The notes: a model not told the origin generated them from the letters alone. Shown: positions 1 to 12,878, counted from the stretch's first letter. The stretch: DNA of 64,000 nt from Azospirillum agricola (GCF_017876095.1 NZ_JAGINM010000016.1:110213-174212); one strand, 5' to 3'. Program-made: numbers and translations.

Positions 1-1339
1 TCACCTTGCCGTCCAGCTCGTAAGGCAAGCCCCGCTCGATCAGCCGGGAGCCGAAGCCGCGACGTGAAGGCGGCACGACGGGCGGGCCGCCGCGCTCCCG
101 CCACACCAGTTCCAGCGCCATCCCGGCCCTCTCGACCACCGACCAGAACACCTCGACCGTTCCCCCCTGGACCGACAGCGCGCCGTACTTCGCCGCGTTG
201 GTCGCCAGTTCGTGGAAGGCGAGATGAAGCGAGACGGCCACGCCCGTCGACAGCATCACCGGCGGGCCCTCGATCAGCACGCGGTCGGCCCCCCGATAGG
301 GACCGAGGGTAAGGGTCAGGAGTTCGTCGAGCAGGGCACCCTGCCATTGCTGCCTGGTCAGCAGATCATGCGCCTGCGCCAGGGCGTGCAGACGCGCCTG
401 GAAGGATTCGGTGAAGGCGGCCGGCGTCGTCACCAACCGCAACGTCTGCGAGGCGATCGATTGGACGATGGCCAGCGTGTTCTTGACCCGGTGGTTCAAC
501 TCCTCCAGCAGAAGCAGCTGGCGCTCCTCCGCCTTCTTGCGCCCGGTGACGTCGAGGGAGACGCCGGTCATGCGGACGGGCCTGCCATCCTGGTCGTAGA
601 CCGCCCGCCCGCGCACCTGGATCCAGTGCAGGCCGCCGTCGGGCCACCGGCAGCGGTATTCGACGTCGAGAGCTCCGCCGGTGTCGAGCGCACGCTGCAC
701 AGCCGCCTGCTGGTGCGGCAGATCCTCCGGCAGGATGCGGGCCGTCAGCGCGTCATAGCTGGTCAGGCAGCCACCATCCGGCAGACCGAAATTGGCGGCG
801 CAGATATCGGAAGCCTGGAGACGGCCGGTCTCGAGGTCGAGATCCCACGCCCCCAGCCGCCCCGCCTCCAGGGCGAATCTCAGCCGCGCCTCGCTCTCGC
901 CCAGCGCCCGGCTGGCGCTGTGCAGCCGGCTGCGGTCGCGCACCTCGATCAGCGCCCGCCGCACGACCAGCCGCAGCCGCTCCATGCGCAGCTTGACCAC
1001 GTAATCCGTGGCGCCCTGCTTCAGCGCCTCGATCGCCCGCTCCTCCCCCAAGACGCCGGAGACGAAGATGAACGGCACCTCCGGCCGCTGGGCGCAGGCC
1101 ATGGCCAGGGCCTGCATGCCGTCGAAATCGGGCAGGGCGAAGTCGGACAGGATCAGGTCGAACGGCCCGCCCCCGTCCAGGGCGTCGACATAGGCCTGCC
1201 GGCCGGTGACATGCTCGACGTCGAAGGCGAAACCGTCGATGTGGGCGAGATGCTCGTGAATCAGGTCGGCATCGATGGCGCTGTCTTCGAGCAGAAGCAC
1301 CCGGCAGCGCGCGATACCCGAAGTGTCCGTCACGTTCAT
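1..1339 (-). CDS. Hybrid sensor histidine kinase (REC-PAS-HWE), truncated by window edge
   Basis: Reads leftward from an ATG at 1339 and stays open to base 1, so 446 codons are visible and the C-terminus is missing. Order: receiver domain (residues 1-120, phospho-acceptor Asp66 in ILSDFALP), a short helix, a PAS/PAC domain (about 145-268), and an HWE-type kinase with the LNHRVKN box (His283). The last visible residues belong to the ATP-binding domain. Its ATG overlaps the stop of the upstream response regulator (ATGA), so both are translationally coupled to the phytochrome gene. An N-terminal receiver followed by an HWE kinase suggests a phosphorelay step downstream of light sensing; the light link is inferred from the operon. 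Confidence 0.9.
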   Translation of the reverse strand, partial: MNVTDTSGIARCRVLLLEDSAIDADLIHEHLAHIDGFAFDVEHVTGRQAYVDALDGGGPFDLILSDFALPDFDGMQALAMACAQRPEVPFIFVSGVLGEERAIEALKQGATDYVVKLRMERLRLVVRRALIEVRDRSRLHSASRALGESEARLRFALEAGRLGAWDLDLETGRLQASDICAANFGLPDGGCLTSYDALTARILPEDLPHQQAAVQRALDTGGALDVEYRCRWPDGGLHWIQVRGRAVYDQDGRPVRMTGVSLDVTGRKKAEERQLLLLEELNHRVKNTLAIVQSIASQTLRLVTTPAAFTESFQARLHALAQAHDLLTRQQWQGALLDELLTLTLGPYRGADRVLIEGPPVMLSTGVAVSLHLAFHELATNAAKYGALSVQGGTVEVFWSVVERAGMALELVWRERGGPPVVPPSRRGFGSRLIERGLPYELDGKV

Positions 1340-1800
1340 TCCCTGGAACCGCCTCGGCGATGGCTGCCCGGAGGGGGCTCGTTGAGGATCGCCCAGAAAC
1401 TGCCGAGATCGTGGATGGCGTCGAAGAAATCCCGGAAACCGACCGGCTTGACCACGAAGGCGTTCACGCCGAGATGATAGCTGCGCACCAGATCCTGCTC
1501 CTCCTTCGAGGAGGTCAGCATGACGACCGGAATCGCGCGGGTCGTCTCGTCGGACTTGATCCGCCGCAACACCTCGATGCCGTCGACCTTCGGCAACTTG
1601 ATGTCGAGGATGATGACCGCCGGGCGCTTCGCGCTGGGCGGCGGCGGCGTGCCGTTGAGGAACAGGTAGTCCAGCGCCTCGGCACCGTCGCGGGCCACCA
1701 CGATGTCGTTGGCGAGCTGGGCCTCGGCAAAGGCTTCCAGCGTCAGCTCGAGGTCCTTCGGGTTGTCCTCGACCAGCAGGATGGGCTTCAGATCGGCCAT
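1336..1800 (-). CDS. Single-domain response regulator (Rcp1-like)
   Basis: A 154-aa protein made only of a CheY-like receiver. The acidic pocket (ED at residues 11-12), phospho-acceptor Asp66 in ILDIKLP and Lys117 in VVKPV are visible. Single-domain regulators of this length (about 150 aa, with an extended C-terminus) typically sit next to phytochromes and accept phosphate from them. It starts 4 bases after the phytochrome stop and its TGA overlaps the next ATG, so it is the middle gene of a phytochrome-regulator-kinase operon. With no output domain it probably passes phosphate on or acts by protein contact. Confidence 0.92.
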   Translation of the reverse strand: MADLKPILLVEDNPKDLELTLEAFAEAQLANDIVVARDGAEALDYLFLNGTPPPPSAKRPAVIILDIKLPKVDGIEVLRRIKSDETTRAIPVVMLTSSKEEQDLVRSYHLGVNAFVVKPVGFRDFFDAIHDLGSFWAILNEPPPGSHRRGGSRE

Positions 1801-1804
1801 GGGG

Positions 1805-4168
1805 TCACCTCGGGGGCACGCTGGTCGGGATCGGAGACGGAGGTTGTATGGCCGGCCGGCCGGGCGAGCGCGGAAACGAAATGTGGAAGGTGGCGCCCCG
1901 GCCGGGTTCACCCTCCGCCCAGGCGCGGCCGCCATGACGCTCGACGATCCGCCGGACATTGGCGAGGCCGATGCCGATGCCCTCGAAATCCTCCTCGCGG
2001 TGAAGGCGCTGGAAGACGCCGAACAGCTTGTGCACATAGGCCATGTCGAAGCCGCTGCCATTGTCCCGCACAAAGAACTCGAAGGCGTCCGGGGTCGTCC
2101 GGCATCCCACCGCGATGGCGGCGTCCGCGCGGTTCCGGGTGTATTTGATCGCGTTGGACAGCAGATTCTGGAACGCCAGCCGGATCGTCGTCGGGTCGCC
2201 CTGGATCTCGGGAAGCGCCTCCACCGACCAGCGGATGTCGCGCCCGCCCGCTTCGGTCGTCAGCAGGCGCCGGACCTCGGCGACCAGCTCGTTCATGTCG
2301 ATGGCGACGTGGGTCAGCGACGCACGGCCGAGATGGGAGAATTGCAGCAGGCCGTCGACGAGCTGGCCGGCGGAGGCCGCCGCCTCGATGATGGTGTCGA
2401 GATAATGCAGCTCCCGCCCGTCGAGCTTTTCCGACGCGCGGGCGCGCAGCAGTTCGGCGTAGCTGGTCACATGGCGGAACGGCGCGCGCAGATCGTGCGA
2501 CACCGAGTAGGAGAAGGCCGTCAGCTCGCTGTTGCTGCGCTGGAGTTCGACGATCAGGGCCGCCATCTCCTCCGCCTTGCGCAGCACGATGCCGACGATG
2601 GCGTTGCGGAAATCGCGGACCGTCTCGATCTCGCTGGGGCGCCAGGGAACGGCTTGCCAACGCACGGTTTCCTTCCAGGTCTCGAAGGACGTCCGCGGCG
2701 ACAGCGGGGTGCCGGGGACCGCCGACGGCTTGTTGGGATCACCGCCCCACCGGACCGTGCGGACCAGCTCGGGCCGGAACCAGAGCACGTAGCTCGGGTG
2801 CAGTTGGGAGATGGAGATCGCCAGCACGCCGCTGGCCGTGTCGATGCAGTCCCCCGCGTCGGGCATGAGGGTGGAGAGCGCGTGGGTGGCGAAGACCTCC
2901 TCATGGCCGTGCTCGCCGAGATGGCCCGCGATGCGGCGCACGGTGTCCTCGGACGGCGTGCGGCCGACCCGATGGCAGCGCCCCTCGAACAGGATGGCGG
3001 CGCCCTGCGCGTCGGCCAGCCTCAGGAAATCGTCGGGCGCCCCGATCAGGCCGGCGACGAAATTCTCCGACGCGGCCATATGGGCGAGCAGCCGCGTCTC
3101 GACGCGTTTCAGCGCGACCCGATGCTCCGCCTCGCCGCTGCGGTCGAGCGCCGTCATCTGGATCGACAGCACCTGGCCGATCAGGTCGCAGGCCGTCCGC
3201 ACGGAAAAGGGGGTCGGACGGGGAACCGCATGGTGGCAGGAGATCAGCCCCCACAGCCGGTCGCCGGACAGAACCGAGATCGACATGGAGGTGGCCGTGC
3301 CCATGTTCCGCATGTAGGCGAGATGGACGGGCGACACGCTGCGCAGCACCGAAAAGCTGAGATCCAGCGCCTCGCCCCCGTCTCCACCCGCCCGACCACC
3401 GCCGCCGCCGCCGCCGCCGGGCGACAGGATCGGCACCGGCTGGTAGGAAGCGTCCACGATCAGCCGCAGCCGGTTCAGCGTGTAGAGCCGGCGCGCCTGC
3501 TCGGGAATGTCGGAGGCCGGGAAGCGCAGGTCGAGGTAGGCGGGCAGAGTCTCGTTGCGATCCTCGGCGATGACGGTCCCGTTCCACTGCTCGTCGAAAC
3601 GGTAGACGAGCACCCGGTCGAAACCGGTCAGCGCCCGCACCTCCACGGCCGTCCGCGTCATCAGTTCGTCCAGGGTCGCGGCGGCCTGCAACCCCTGGAT
3701 GCTCGCGCGCAGGTGGGGGTAGAGGCTTTCCAGGCTGCGCACGCCTTCGGTCGGCACGGCCTCCAGTTCGAGGATGATGACATCGCCCGACCGGTGCGCG
3801 ATCGTCTGGAACTGCCCCACCCGGCATTGCAGGACGCCGAGCTGAACCGGCTCGCGCAGCGGCACCTGCGCCAGCCCCCGGCACAGCTCGGCACCGGCCT
3901 CCCCGGGAAAGAGCCGGTCTGCCGGTTGGCCGAAAGCCTTCTCCAGCGCGCTGCCAAGGAGATCGCCGACATGGGCGCTGGCCTGGAGCAGGCGCAGGTC
4001 CGCTCCCCCGAACACCAGGAGATGCCCGTGCGGCTGAATGCTGCCGGGCCTGTGGATCGGCTCCCGCGCGCAGGAATCGGTGTCGCCGATGTCCTCAAGG
4101 ATCCGCTGGGCGGGCGTCGCCGCCGAAATGGCGGTCTTCGTTGAAGGCTGAACGCCGTTGCCAACCAT
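1805..4168 (-). CDS. Bacteriophytochrome histidine kinase (PAS-GAF-PHY-HisKA)
   Basis: Red/far-red photoreceptor kinase of about 787 aa. The N-terminus has the biliverdin-attachment Cys (residue 33) in the context CAREPIHRPGSIQPHG. The GAF domain shows the PASDIP motif and the SPVHLAYMRNMG helix. The PHY tongue has PRTSF. The C-terminal kinase is HisKA type (SVSHDLRAP, N box NLLSNAIKYT, G box DNGSGF). The ATG at 4168 is chosen; a TTG at 4192 would add eight residues and neither has a convincing ribosome site. A run of eight glycines, encoded by a CCG repeat near 3396-3420, interrupts the loop just before the chromophore-facing His. It heads the operon with the regulator and hybrid kinase. Confidence 0.93.
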   Translation of the reverse strand: MVGNGVQPSTKTAISAATPAQRILEDIGDTDSCAREPIHRPGSIQPHGHLLVFGGADLRLLQASAHVGDLLGSALEKAFGQPADRLFPGEAGAELCRGLAQVPLREPVQLGVLQCRVGQFQTIAHRSGDVIILELEAVPTEGVRSLESLYPHLRASIQGLQAAATLDELMTRTAVEVRALTGFDRVLVYRFDEQWNGTVIAEDRNETLPAYLDLRFPASDIPEQARRLYTLNRLRLIVDASYQPVPILSPGGGGGGGGRAGGDGGEALDLSFSVLRSVSPVHLAYMRNMGTATSMSISVLSGDRLWGLISCHHAVPRPTPFSVRTACDLIGQVLSIQMTALDRSGEAEHRVALKRVETRLLAHMAASENFVAGLIGAPDDFLRLADAQGAAILFEGRCHRVGRTPSEDTVRRIAGHLGEHGHEEVFATHALSTLMPDAGDCIDTASGVLAISISQLHPSYVLWFRPELVRTVRWGGDPNKPSAVPGTPLSPRTSFETWKETVRWQAVPWRPSEIETVRDFRNAIVGIVLRKAEEMAALIVELQRSNSELTAFSYSVSHDLRAPFRHVTSYAELLRARASEKLDGRELHYLDTIIEAAASAGQLVDGLLQFSHLGRASLTHVAIDMNELVAEVRRLLTTEAGGRDIRWSVEALPEIQGDPTTIRLAFQNLLSNAIKYTRNRADAAIAVGCRTTPDAFEFFVRDNGSGFDMAYVHKLFGVFQRLHREEDFEGIGIGLANVRRIVERHGGRAWAEGEPGRGATFHISFPRSPGRPAIQPPSPIPTSVPPR

Positions 4169-4267
4169 GAAAGCCGTGAACCGTTGAATCAATGCCGGAC
4201 GGAAGCCGTTCCGAGACTAATGGAAGAGATTGGTGGTTACAAAATCAATTCAAGCTCCCTGGAGACG

Positions 4268-4285
4268 GCTTAACATATGTTAAGC
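4268..4285. promoter_or_regulatory. 18-bp perfect palindrome (candidate operator)
   Basis: GCTTAACATATGTTAAGC is its own reverse complement over all 18 bases. It lies 100 bases upstream of the phytochrome ATG. A perfect dyad of this length in an intergenic region is probably a binding site for a dimeric repressor or activator; the protein is unknown. Confidence 0.55.
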
Positions 4286-4331
4286 GCATCACGAAATCTA
4301 TAACTTTGGTCGTATGGGCGGGATGTCCTTG

Positions 4332-4358
4332 GAAAATTTCCATGTTTCGGAAATTTTC
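4332..4358. promoter_or_regulatory. Inverted repeat, 10-bp arms, 7-bp spacer
   Basis: GAAAATTTCC at 4332-4341 is the exact reverse complement of GGAAATTTTC at 4349-4358. It could be an operator for either divergent transcript. Confidence 0.5.
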
Positions 4359-4485
4359 AACCACGAACGGCGCAGGTATTGCGCGATGTCTTGTGAAGGC
4401 TTTACAAGGTCCGGCGCCACGCCCTGGCTCCGCTTCGACACAAGCCGTAGCCAAAGGCGGGCGGACGCGGCATGATCCCGACGCC

Positions 4486-4935
4486 ATGGAGTCATCACCG
4501 CCGCCCCCGCACCTGAAACTTGCCGTCGACAACGGCGCGGCCACCGCCCCGCCGGGTGGAGCGGCTGCCCGGAACGGCTTCGCGCGCCCGATTCCCGAGG
4601 ATTACGGACTGACCGCGGCGGATCTGCGCATCTGGTACGCGCCCGGCCGCGTCGGACTGATCCTGGCCCTGCTGGTGGCGGGCGGCACCGCCCTCATGCA
4701 GATGCTCGCCAATCTGCGCTACACGCCGCCATCGATCCTGGACTGGATCCTGACGGCGCTGTCGGGCCTGCTCCACGGAGCGTTCATCGGCGGCCTTGCC
4801 GGCCTCGGGGCGATGGTCCTGGTGCATTGGGTGGACCCGCTCATCGCCCGAAGCTGGCCGGTCTACGGACGGCTGCGCCGCTACCGCGAAGCGCTGGCGC
4901 AGGCGCGGCGGGCCGGCGGGGATCAGGCCGCCTGA
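4486..4935 (+). CDS. Small two-helix membrane protein, function unknown
   Basis: A 149-aa protein starting at ATG 4486 (the frame is open further upstream but through AT-richer promoter sequence). The first 55 residues are soluble and alanine/proline rich. Two hydrophobic segments follow: around VGLILALLVAGGTALMQML and around LLHGAFIGGLAGLGAMVLVHWV. A basic, arginine-rich tail with a likely cytosolic location ends the protein. I do not recognise the family. It is convergent with the NmrA-like gene and divergent from the phytochrome operon. Confidence 0.7.
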   Translation: MESSPPPPHLKLAVDNGAATAPPGGAAARNGFARPIPEDYGLTAADLRIWYAPGRVGLILALLVAGGTALMQMLANLRYTPPSILDWILTALSGLLHGAFIGGLAGLGAMVLVHWVDPLIARSWPVYGRLRRYREALAQARRAGGDQAA

Positions 4936-4966
4936 CCGCCGCTCCGCAAACGGGAAGAGCCGCGCG

Positions 4967-5839
4967 TCACACCAGACCGCGCAAATGGTCGCTCAAGGGA
5001 CTCGGCCGGAAACCGAGCACCCGCTCCGCCTCCGTGCTGTCGATGGCGCAGCCATGACGGGCGCACGCCAGCATGAGGGCCGCGAAGGACCGCAGAAGCG
5101 AATCCTCGCCGGACAGCATGGCGTGCAAATTCTCCAGCGGAACGACGTCCCGCTCCAGGCGCGTCCCGCTCAGCGCCTCCATCCGGTCGATCACCTCGGC
5201 GAGCGACAGGGATTCCGGTCCGCCAAGCTCGAAGGTCCGGCCGAGCGCTTGCGGGTTGTCCAGGGTGGCGACCGCCGCCGCCGCGACGTCCGCGACCGCC
5301 ACCCAACGGATCGGCCCAAGTCCTTCGCCGAAGACTCTGGCGCGCCCCTGGGCCGGATCGAAGCCCAGCGCCGGGCCAAGCCAGACCTCCCGGAAATGGG
5401 TCGGGTGCAGGATGGTCCAGGGAAGCCCGCTGGACCGGATCCTGTCCTCGACCGCCCGCTTGGCGTCCTGCAATGGAAAGCCGGCGGGATCCGGCGGAAA
5501 GGACACATAGACGAGATGGCCGACGCCCGCGTCCCGCGCCGCCGCCACCAGGGCGGTCTGTCCCTGGAGATCGACCGAATCGATGCTGTCGCCGTCGGCG
5601 CGCGACAGGGTCGACGAGGCGGTCGACAGCACGGCGCCGACGTCCCGGCAGGCGTTCCGCAGCGACGCCGGATCCTTGAGATCGCCCACGACGGTTTCGA
5701 CCCCGGCCTCGACCAGAGCGGCCAGCTTGGCCGGGTCGCTGGTTTCGCGCACCAGCGCACGGACCGGACGCCCCTTCTCCCGCAGCAACCGGCAAATGGC
5801 GCCACCGAGTATCCCTGTCGCTCCGACAACCAGATCCAT
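4967..5839 (-). CDS. NmrA-like NAD(P)-binding protein (atypical SDR)
   Basis: About 290 aa. It begins with the Rossmann dinucleotide-binding motif VVGATGILGG right after the start and continues with the features of NmrA/HSCARG-like proteins: a GDLKDPASL segment, a YVSFPPD strand replacing the usual YxxxK site, and a C-terminal region with GGPESLS. Such proteins either reduce small substrates or sense NAD(P) redox state. ATG 5839 is preferred because it places the glycine motif at residues 6-12; ATG 5857 adds six residues. It follows the large kinase gene by fewer than 50 bases on the same strand, so it could be the last gene of that operon. Confidence 0.85.
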   Translation of the reverse strand: MDLVVGATGILGGAICRLLREKGRPVRALVRETSDPAKLAALVEAGVETVVGDLKDPASLRNACRDVGAVLSTASSTLSRADGDSIDSVDLQGQTALVAAARDAGVGHLVYVSFPPDPAGFPLQDAKRAVEDRIRSSGLPWTILHPTHFREVWLGPALGFDPAQGRARVFGEGLGPIRWVAVADVAAAAVATLDNPQALGRTFELGGPESLSLAEVIDRMEALSGTRLERDVVPLENLHAMLSGEDSLLRSFAALMLACARHGCAIDSTEAERVLGFRPSPLSDHLRGLV

Positions 5840-5884
5840 GACCGTTCCACTTTTCATTGGGCGCCCCCGGCGACGGAGGCGCCT

Positions 5885-9414
<3,530 letters not shown>

Positions 9415-9418
<4 letters not shown>

Positions 9419-10143
9419 GACTGGGAGGTGGAGGGCTGGGTGCCGTAAGTGACGGGCTCCCACTGCATCCACTGCGGGTTGGTCGCGACCGCCGTGTTGA
9501 GGGCACCCTTGACGGCCGGCTGCTCACCCAGCCACGCCACGGCGTCCGCCGGCTCCGGCCAATGCTGCGACGTCGACCAGATCTGGACGTAGCGCCGCAG
9601 CAGGCCGGTCTGGGAATAGTAGGCGTTGGCCAGCGTCCAGCCATACTGCGCCGTGATCGGGCTCTTGGGGTCGGTGGAGCAGGCCGCCATGAAATTGTCG
9701 AACGCCTGAAGGGCCGCCGGGTCGGCCACGACGTCGAACGTCACTTGCAGGTAGAAGGTCGCCTTGGCCGTCTCGGAGGCCGCGGCGGCGCCCGACGGGT
9801 TGTAGCTCAGGGCCTGGAAGAAGTCCTGGGTCTCCGCCAGCACCATCGCGTCGAGATGCTGGTAGATCGGGTTGTCGTCGAACAACTCCATCAGATAAGG
9901 CAGGGAGTTGTAGTCGCTCACCCGCCAGACGTGCAGGTAATGCTTGTTGGCGTCGGGGTCGGGGGGATTGGCCTGATCACGCTGCGCCGACCGCTTGGCG
10001 GTCAGCACCGGCTGCCAGCCCGGCCAGGGCGTCTGGGTGAAGGTCGGCAGCAACTCCCGCATGTACTCCTCGAAAGTCTGGCACATATGGTCGTTGTCGG
10101 GAACGCTCAGGGACACTTGAAGATACCGAACGGGCAACACCAT
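9415..10143 (-). CDS. Tandem alpha/beta-barrel-like protein of unknown function
   Basis: A 242-aa soluble protein with no signal peptide. It is an internal duplication: residues about 6-115 and 128-235 both start with a YLQV strand, carry a long helix, and then repeat an aromatic strand (HYLHVWRVSD in the first half, RYVQIWSTSQ in the second). The pattern fits two ferredoxin-like (antibiotic-monooxygenase/NIPSNAP-like) dimeric alpha/beta-barrel units; that is a structural guess. A strong ribosome site (GGGAGG) precedes ATG 10143. It sits between TfuA and the kinase and overlaps the kinase start, so it is probably a dedicated part of this system. Confidence 0.75.
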
Positions 10144-10205
10144 CGCCGACCTCCCTCAATTCTTGAAAAAGGATAGAAGCGTTTGATTCACATGCAAAGG
10201 AAATT

Positions 10206-11555
10206 TTATTCCACATTCTGGCGGCGGAACAGATAGTCGCGCGCCAGGGCCTGCAACAGGGTGAAGCGGTCCGACAGCCCCAGCGCCAGGCAGTAGGCGT
10301 CGAGATCCTCGGGGACCGTGTCGCCCCGCCGTTCGACGAAATGCCAGCGCAGCAGCGCCTCCTCGCCCAGGCCGGTCGCCTCCAGACCGGCGGCCTGGAG
10401 ATCGTTGTCCACCAGCCAGCGATGCTTGCTCTCGGCCCGCTCGAACAGGCGCCCGAAGCTGCCGGCGACCCGCAGGGCATCGGGAAGCTGCGCCAGCATC
10501 TCGCCCTGGAACAGGGTCTCGACCTGGGCGATCCGGGTTTCCTGGCCAATCAGACGGGTCAGCCCGTCGGGATCGAGCCCCTGCTCCTTCAGCCAGCCCG
10601 CGATGTCCTCCGGCGAGCGCAGGCCGCGGCGCAGGAAGAAGGCGTGCAGCGCCTCGCGGAACACCGCCCGGTCGACCGGCGGCGTCCCGCCCCGCTCGGC
10701 CTCCCGCAGGGCCAGGGCGCGCGACAGAGCCAAGGCCATGGTTTCGCGGTAGCCGTTTCCCTCCAGCCGGACCTCCTCCAGCAGGATTTCGGGAGGAAGC
10801 GCCGCCGGCATGGCGGCGGCGACCTGATGGCCGAGGCGGCGCGACACCTGCTCCCAGGCGTCGGTCGGCTCGAATCGGTAAGTGACGCGCCGGGGTTCGA
10901 ACGGCTTCCGGAGCAGGTCGGCGATGGCGCGCAGCATGGCCTGGGCATCCAGGCGCTTCTGGTCCACCCGGCCGGCCGGCAGCCAGTCCTGGAACGCGGC
11001 GCGCTCGGCCTGCGGAAGATCGTCGGCGGCCACCGACTCGAGGAGGGCGGGATAGCTGCGCTCCGGGTAGTAAAGCTCCTTGGCCCGGCGCAGGAGCGCG
11101 TCCCGCGCGCGCGGGGCGAGGACGCCCTGCTCCGCCGCCCGCTCCAGGGTGGCGCGGATGTTGACCATCGCCTCCGAGGTCGCCGGGTAGCCGAGCTCGG
11201 CCGGCCCGTGGACGATGGTCACCTCGTCGTCGTCGTCCAGCCGGCCGTCCCGGAAGGCCTCGAACACCGCCCCGACTCCGACCATGCCGAAGGGGAACAG
11301 CTCCGCCGCCCGCAGGGCCCCCATGCTGGAGGCGCCGAACACATGGACCCCACGGCTCATCGCCCACAGGATCTCCTTGTGCCAGACGGCGGGGACACGC
11401 TCGAAATAGCCGTCGATCAGTCCGATGACGCGGGCGCCCTGGAGGACGGCGCGGTGGACGTCGCCTTGGGACACCGGCGGGCGGTAGTCGGCCGGCAGGA
11501 TCGCCCTGGCCTCGGCCAGCGGCAGGCTGGGACCGACGAAGATGATCACGCTCAC
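10206..11555 (-). CDS. TfuA-like protein, YcaO partner
   Basis: 449 aa from a GTG at 11555 that overlaps the YcaO stop (GTGA). The N-terminal 200 residues are a clear TfuA domain: VIIFVGPSLP, PPVSQGDV, a GLIDGYFE segment, WHKEIL, GASSMGALRAAEL, and DDEVTIVHGP. The last 230 residues form a helical extension that I cannot assign. In methanogens TfuA works with YcaO to thioamidate McrA, and TfuA-YcaO pairs make the thioamides of thioviridamide-like peptides; TfuA is thought to help supply sulfur. The fixed order and overlap with YcaO here support the same joint role on the small upstream peptide, but no sulfur donor gene is adjacent. Confidence 0.9.
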   Translation of the reverse strand: MSVIIFVGPSLPLAEARAILPADYRPPVSQGDVHRAVLQGARVIGLIDGYFERVPAVWHKEILWAMSRGVHVFGASSMGALRAAELFPFGMVGVGAVFEAFRDGRLDDDDEVTIVHGPAELGYPATSEAMVNIRATLERAAEQGVLAPRARDALLRRAKELYYPERSYPALLESVAADDLPQAERAAFQDWLPAGRVDQKRLDAQAMLRAIADLLRKPFEPRRVTYRFEPTDAWEQVSRRLGHQVAAAMPAALPPEILLEEVRLEGNGYRETMALALSRALALREAERGGTPPVDRAVFREALHAFFLRRGLRSPEDIAGWLKEQGLDPDGLTRLIGQETRIAQVETLFQGEMLAQLPDALRVAGSFGRLFERAESKHRWLVDNDLQAAGLEATGLGEEALLRWHFVERRGDTVPEDLDAYCLALGLSDRFTLLQALARDYLFRRQNVE

Positions 11556-12874
11556 GGCTGGGTTCCCCGTTCCGATCCGCCGGGTTCCAATCCACGGGCC
11601 AGGGCGGCGGCGCGCGGACCGGGGATGTAGCCCGGCGCGTCGTGCAACCCCTCCAGTCCCGGCACGACGACCCGCGTCACGGCGATTCCGGGCACGCGGG
11701 ACTCGAAATCCACCACCGCGACCTGCCCGATGCCGACCGCGCGCAGGCGGTCGAGCTCCCAGGCCACATCCTCGTCTAGGCTGCCGGAGGCGTGGTCGGC
11801 CACATCCTCCCAGCGGCGGGCCGGAGGCGTGGCGGGGGCTTCGATCTGCCGGCGGATGTGGGTCACCCGGTCGGCGTTGCGCGCCTCCTCGAACATGTCG
11901 CGGTGGGCGTCGTCGCGCGTGCCGGCGATGTAGGTCAGGCGGGTCTGGGCAGCCTCGGTCAGGGCGCGCAGCAGAGCGACCTCGCGGGTCGGGTGACAGC
12001 CGCTGCCGCGGCTGGAATAGACCTGCCCGATCGGCGAGCTCCGTCGGTCGGCGATGACGCATTGGAAGGCCGGCAGGCCGATGTCGCTGGTGATGTCCCA
12101 CACCCCCACCGCCTGGTCCGCCGCGTGCAGGCGGTCGAGCAGGGCGCGGCAGGACGGCGCGTCGACGCTGGCCGTGTCCAGGCGCCCCACCGCATCGGCG
12201 GTCGCGCCGCGCAAGGTCCACAAGGCCAGGCAGTCGCGCTCCACGACCTCGCACAGCCCGTGGCTGATCGCCTCCAGGCGGTGGTTGCCCGAGGACAGGC
12301 CGTTGGAGCTCATCATGAAATTGCCGCTGCCCGCGGGAAGCGGCCGGGTGAAGTTGGTGTGGACCAGTTCGAAGGGGACCCACAGGGGGGCGTCGCCCCG
12401 CATCAGGTCGCGGCCTTCGCACCACAGGATCGGCTTGTGAGCGTGGAACCCGCTGACCGACAGCCGCGGCAGTCCGGACACGTCGACGACCGCGATCCCG
12501 CCCCCGGCGGCGCGTTCGCTCAGCTCGGCGAGGCTGGCCAGCCGGAGCGGCATGTCCGGATGCTCGGCGTGCCAGGACTCGATCGCCTCCATCAGGCCGG
12601 ACACCCTGGCGGCCGTCAGATCGACGCCCTTGCCCTGGGACACCGCGACGGAACGGGCGTTCGGCCGGTAGACCGCCACCACCGGCAGCCCGATCCGGTC
12701 GAGGCCCGTGATGTTGGCGACCCGGGTGATCCCCATGGCCGGCAGATGCGGACGGATGATCTCCAGCGTCTCGGCGGGAGAGCGCAACCGATGGGTTCCC
12801 GCGAGGAAACCCTTCGGCGCAGAAATGGACGGGGACGTCCTCGGAACGCCCCCGTCCATCGAACCATCGGTCAC
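11552..12874 (-). CDS. YcaO-family ATP-dependent peptide backbone-modifying enzyme
   Basis: 440 aa if started at GTG 12874, four bases after the stop of the small peptide gene; ATG 12859 would remove five residues. YcaO signatures: SGLMEAIE (92-99), a SSNGLSSGN loop leading to HGLCEVVERD (ATP/Mg ligands), and a Q-containing helix before RLTYIAGTRDD. YcaO enzymes phosphorylate backbone amides to make azolines, thioamides or amidines. The C-terminus ends ERGTQP and lacks the PxPxP tail of azoline-forming cyclodehydratases, and no E1-like or ocin-ThiF partner is present, so thioamidation with TfuA is the more likely chemistry (inference). Confidence 0.92.
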   Translation of the reverse strand: MTDGSMDGGVPRTSPSISAPKGFLAGTHRLRSPAETLEIIRPHLPAMGITRVANITGLDRIGLPVVAVYRPNARSVAVSQGKGVDLTAARVSGLMEAIESWHAEHPDMPLRLASLAELSERAAGGGIAVVDVSGLPRLSVSGFHAHKPILWCEGRDLMRGDAPLWVPFELVHTNFTRPLPAGSGNFMMSSNGLSSGNHRLEAISHGLCEVVERDCLALWTLRGATADAVGRLDTASVDAPSCRALLDRLHAADQAVGVWDITSDIGLPAFQCVIADRRSSPIGQVYSSRGSGCHPTREVALLRALTEAAQTRLTYIAGTRDDAHRDMFEEARNADRVTHIRRQIEAPATPPARRWEDVADHASGSLDEDVAWELDRLRAVGIGQVAVVDFESRVPGIAVTRVVVPGLEGLHDAPGYIPGPRAAALARGLEPGGSERGTQP

Positions 12875-12878
12875 TGGA

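Larger units (their letters stand above)
4169..4485. promoter_or_regulatory. Divergent intergenic region with two strong dyad sites
   Basis: 317 bases without a gene, less GC-rich than the surroundings, between the divergent phytochrome operon and a small membrane-protein gene. It holds an 18-bp perfect palindrome at 4268-4285 and an inverted repeat with 10-bp arms at 4332-4341 and 4349-4358. No regulator can be assigned. Confidence 0.6.

Noticed and set aside
9562..10176. Plus-strand frame opposite the barrel protein gene
   Set aside because: The minus-strand product has an internal duplication and good ribosome site; the plus-strand product is typical antisense composition.
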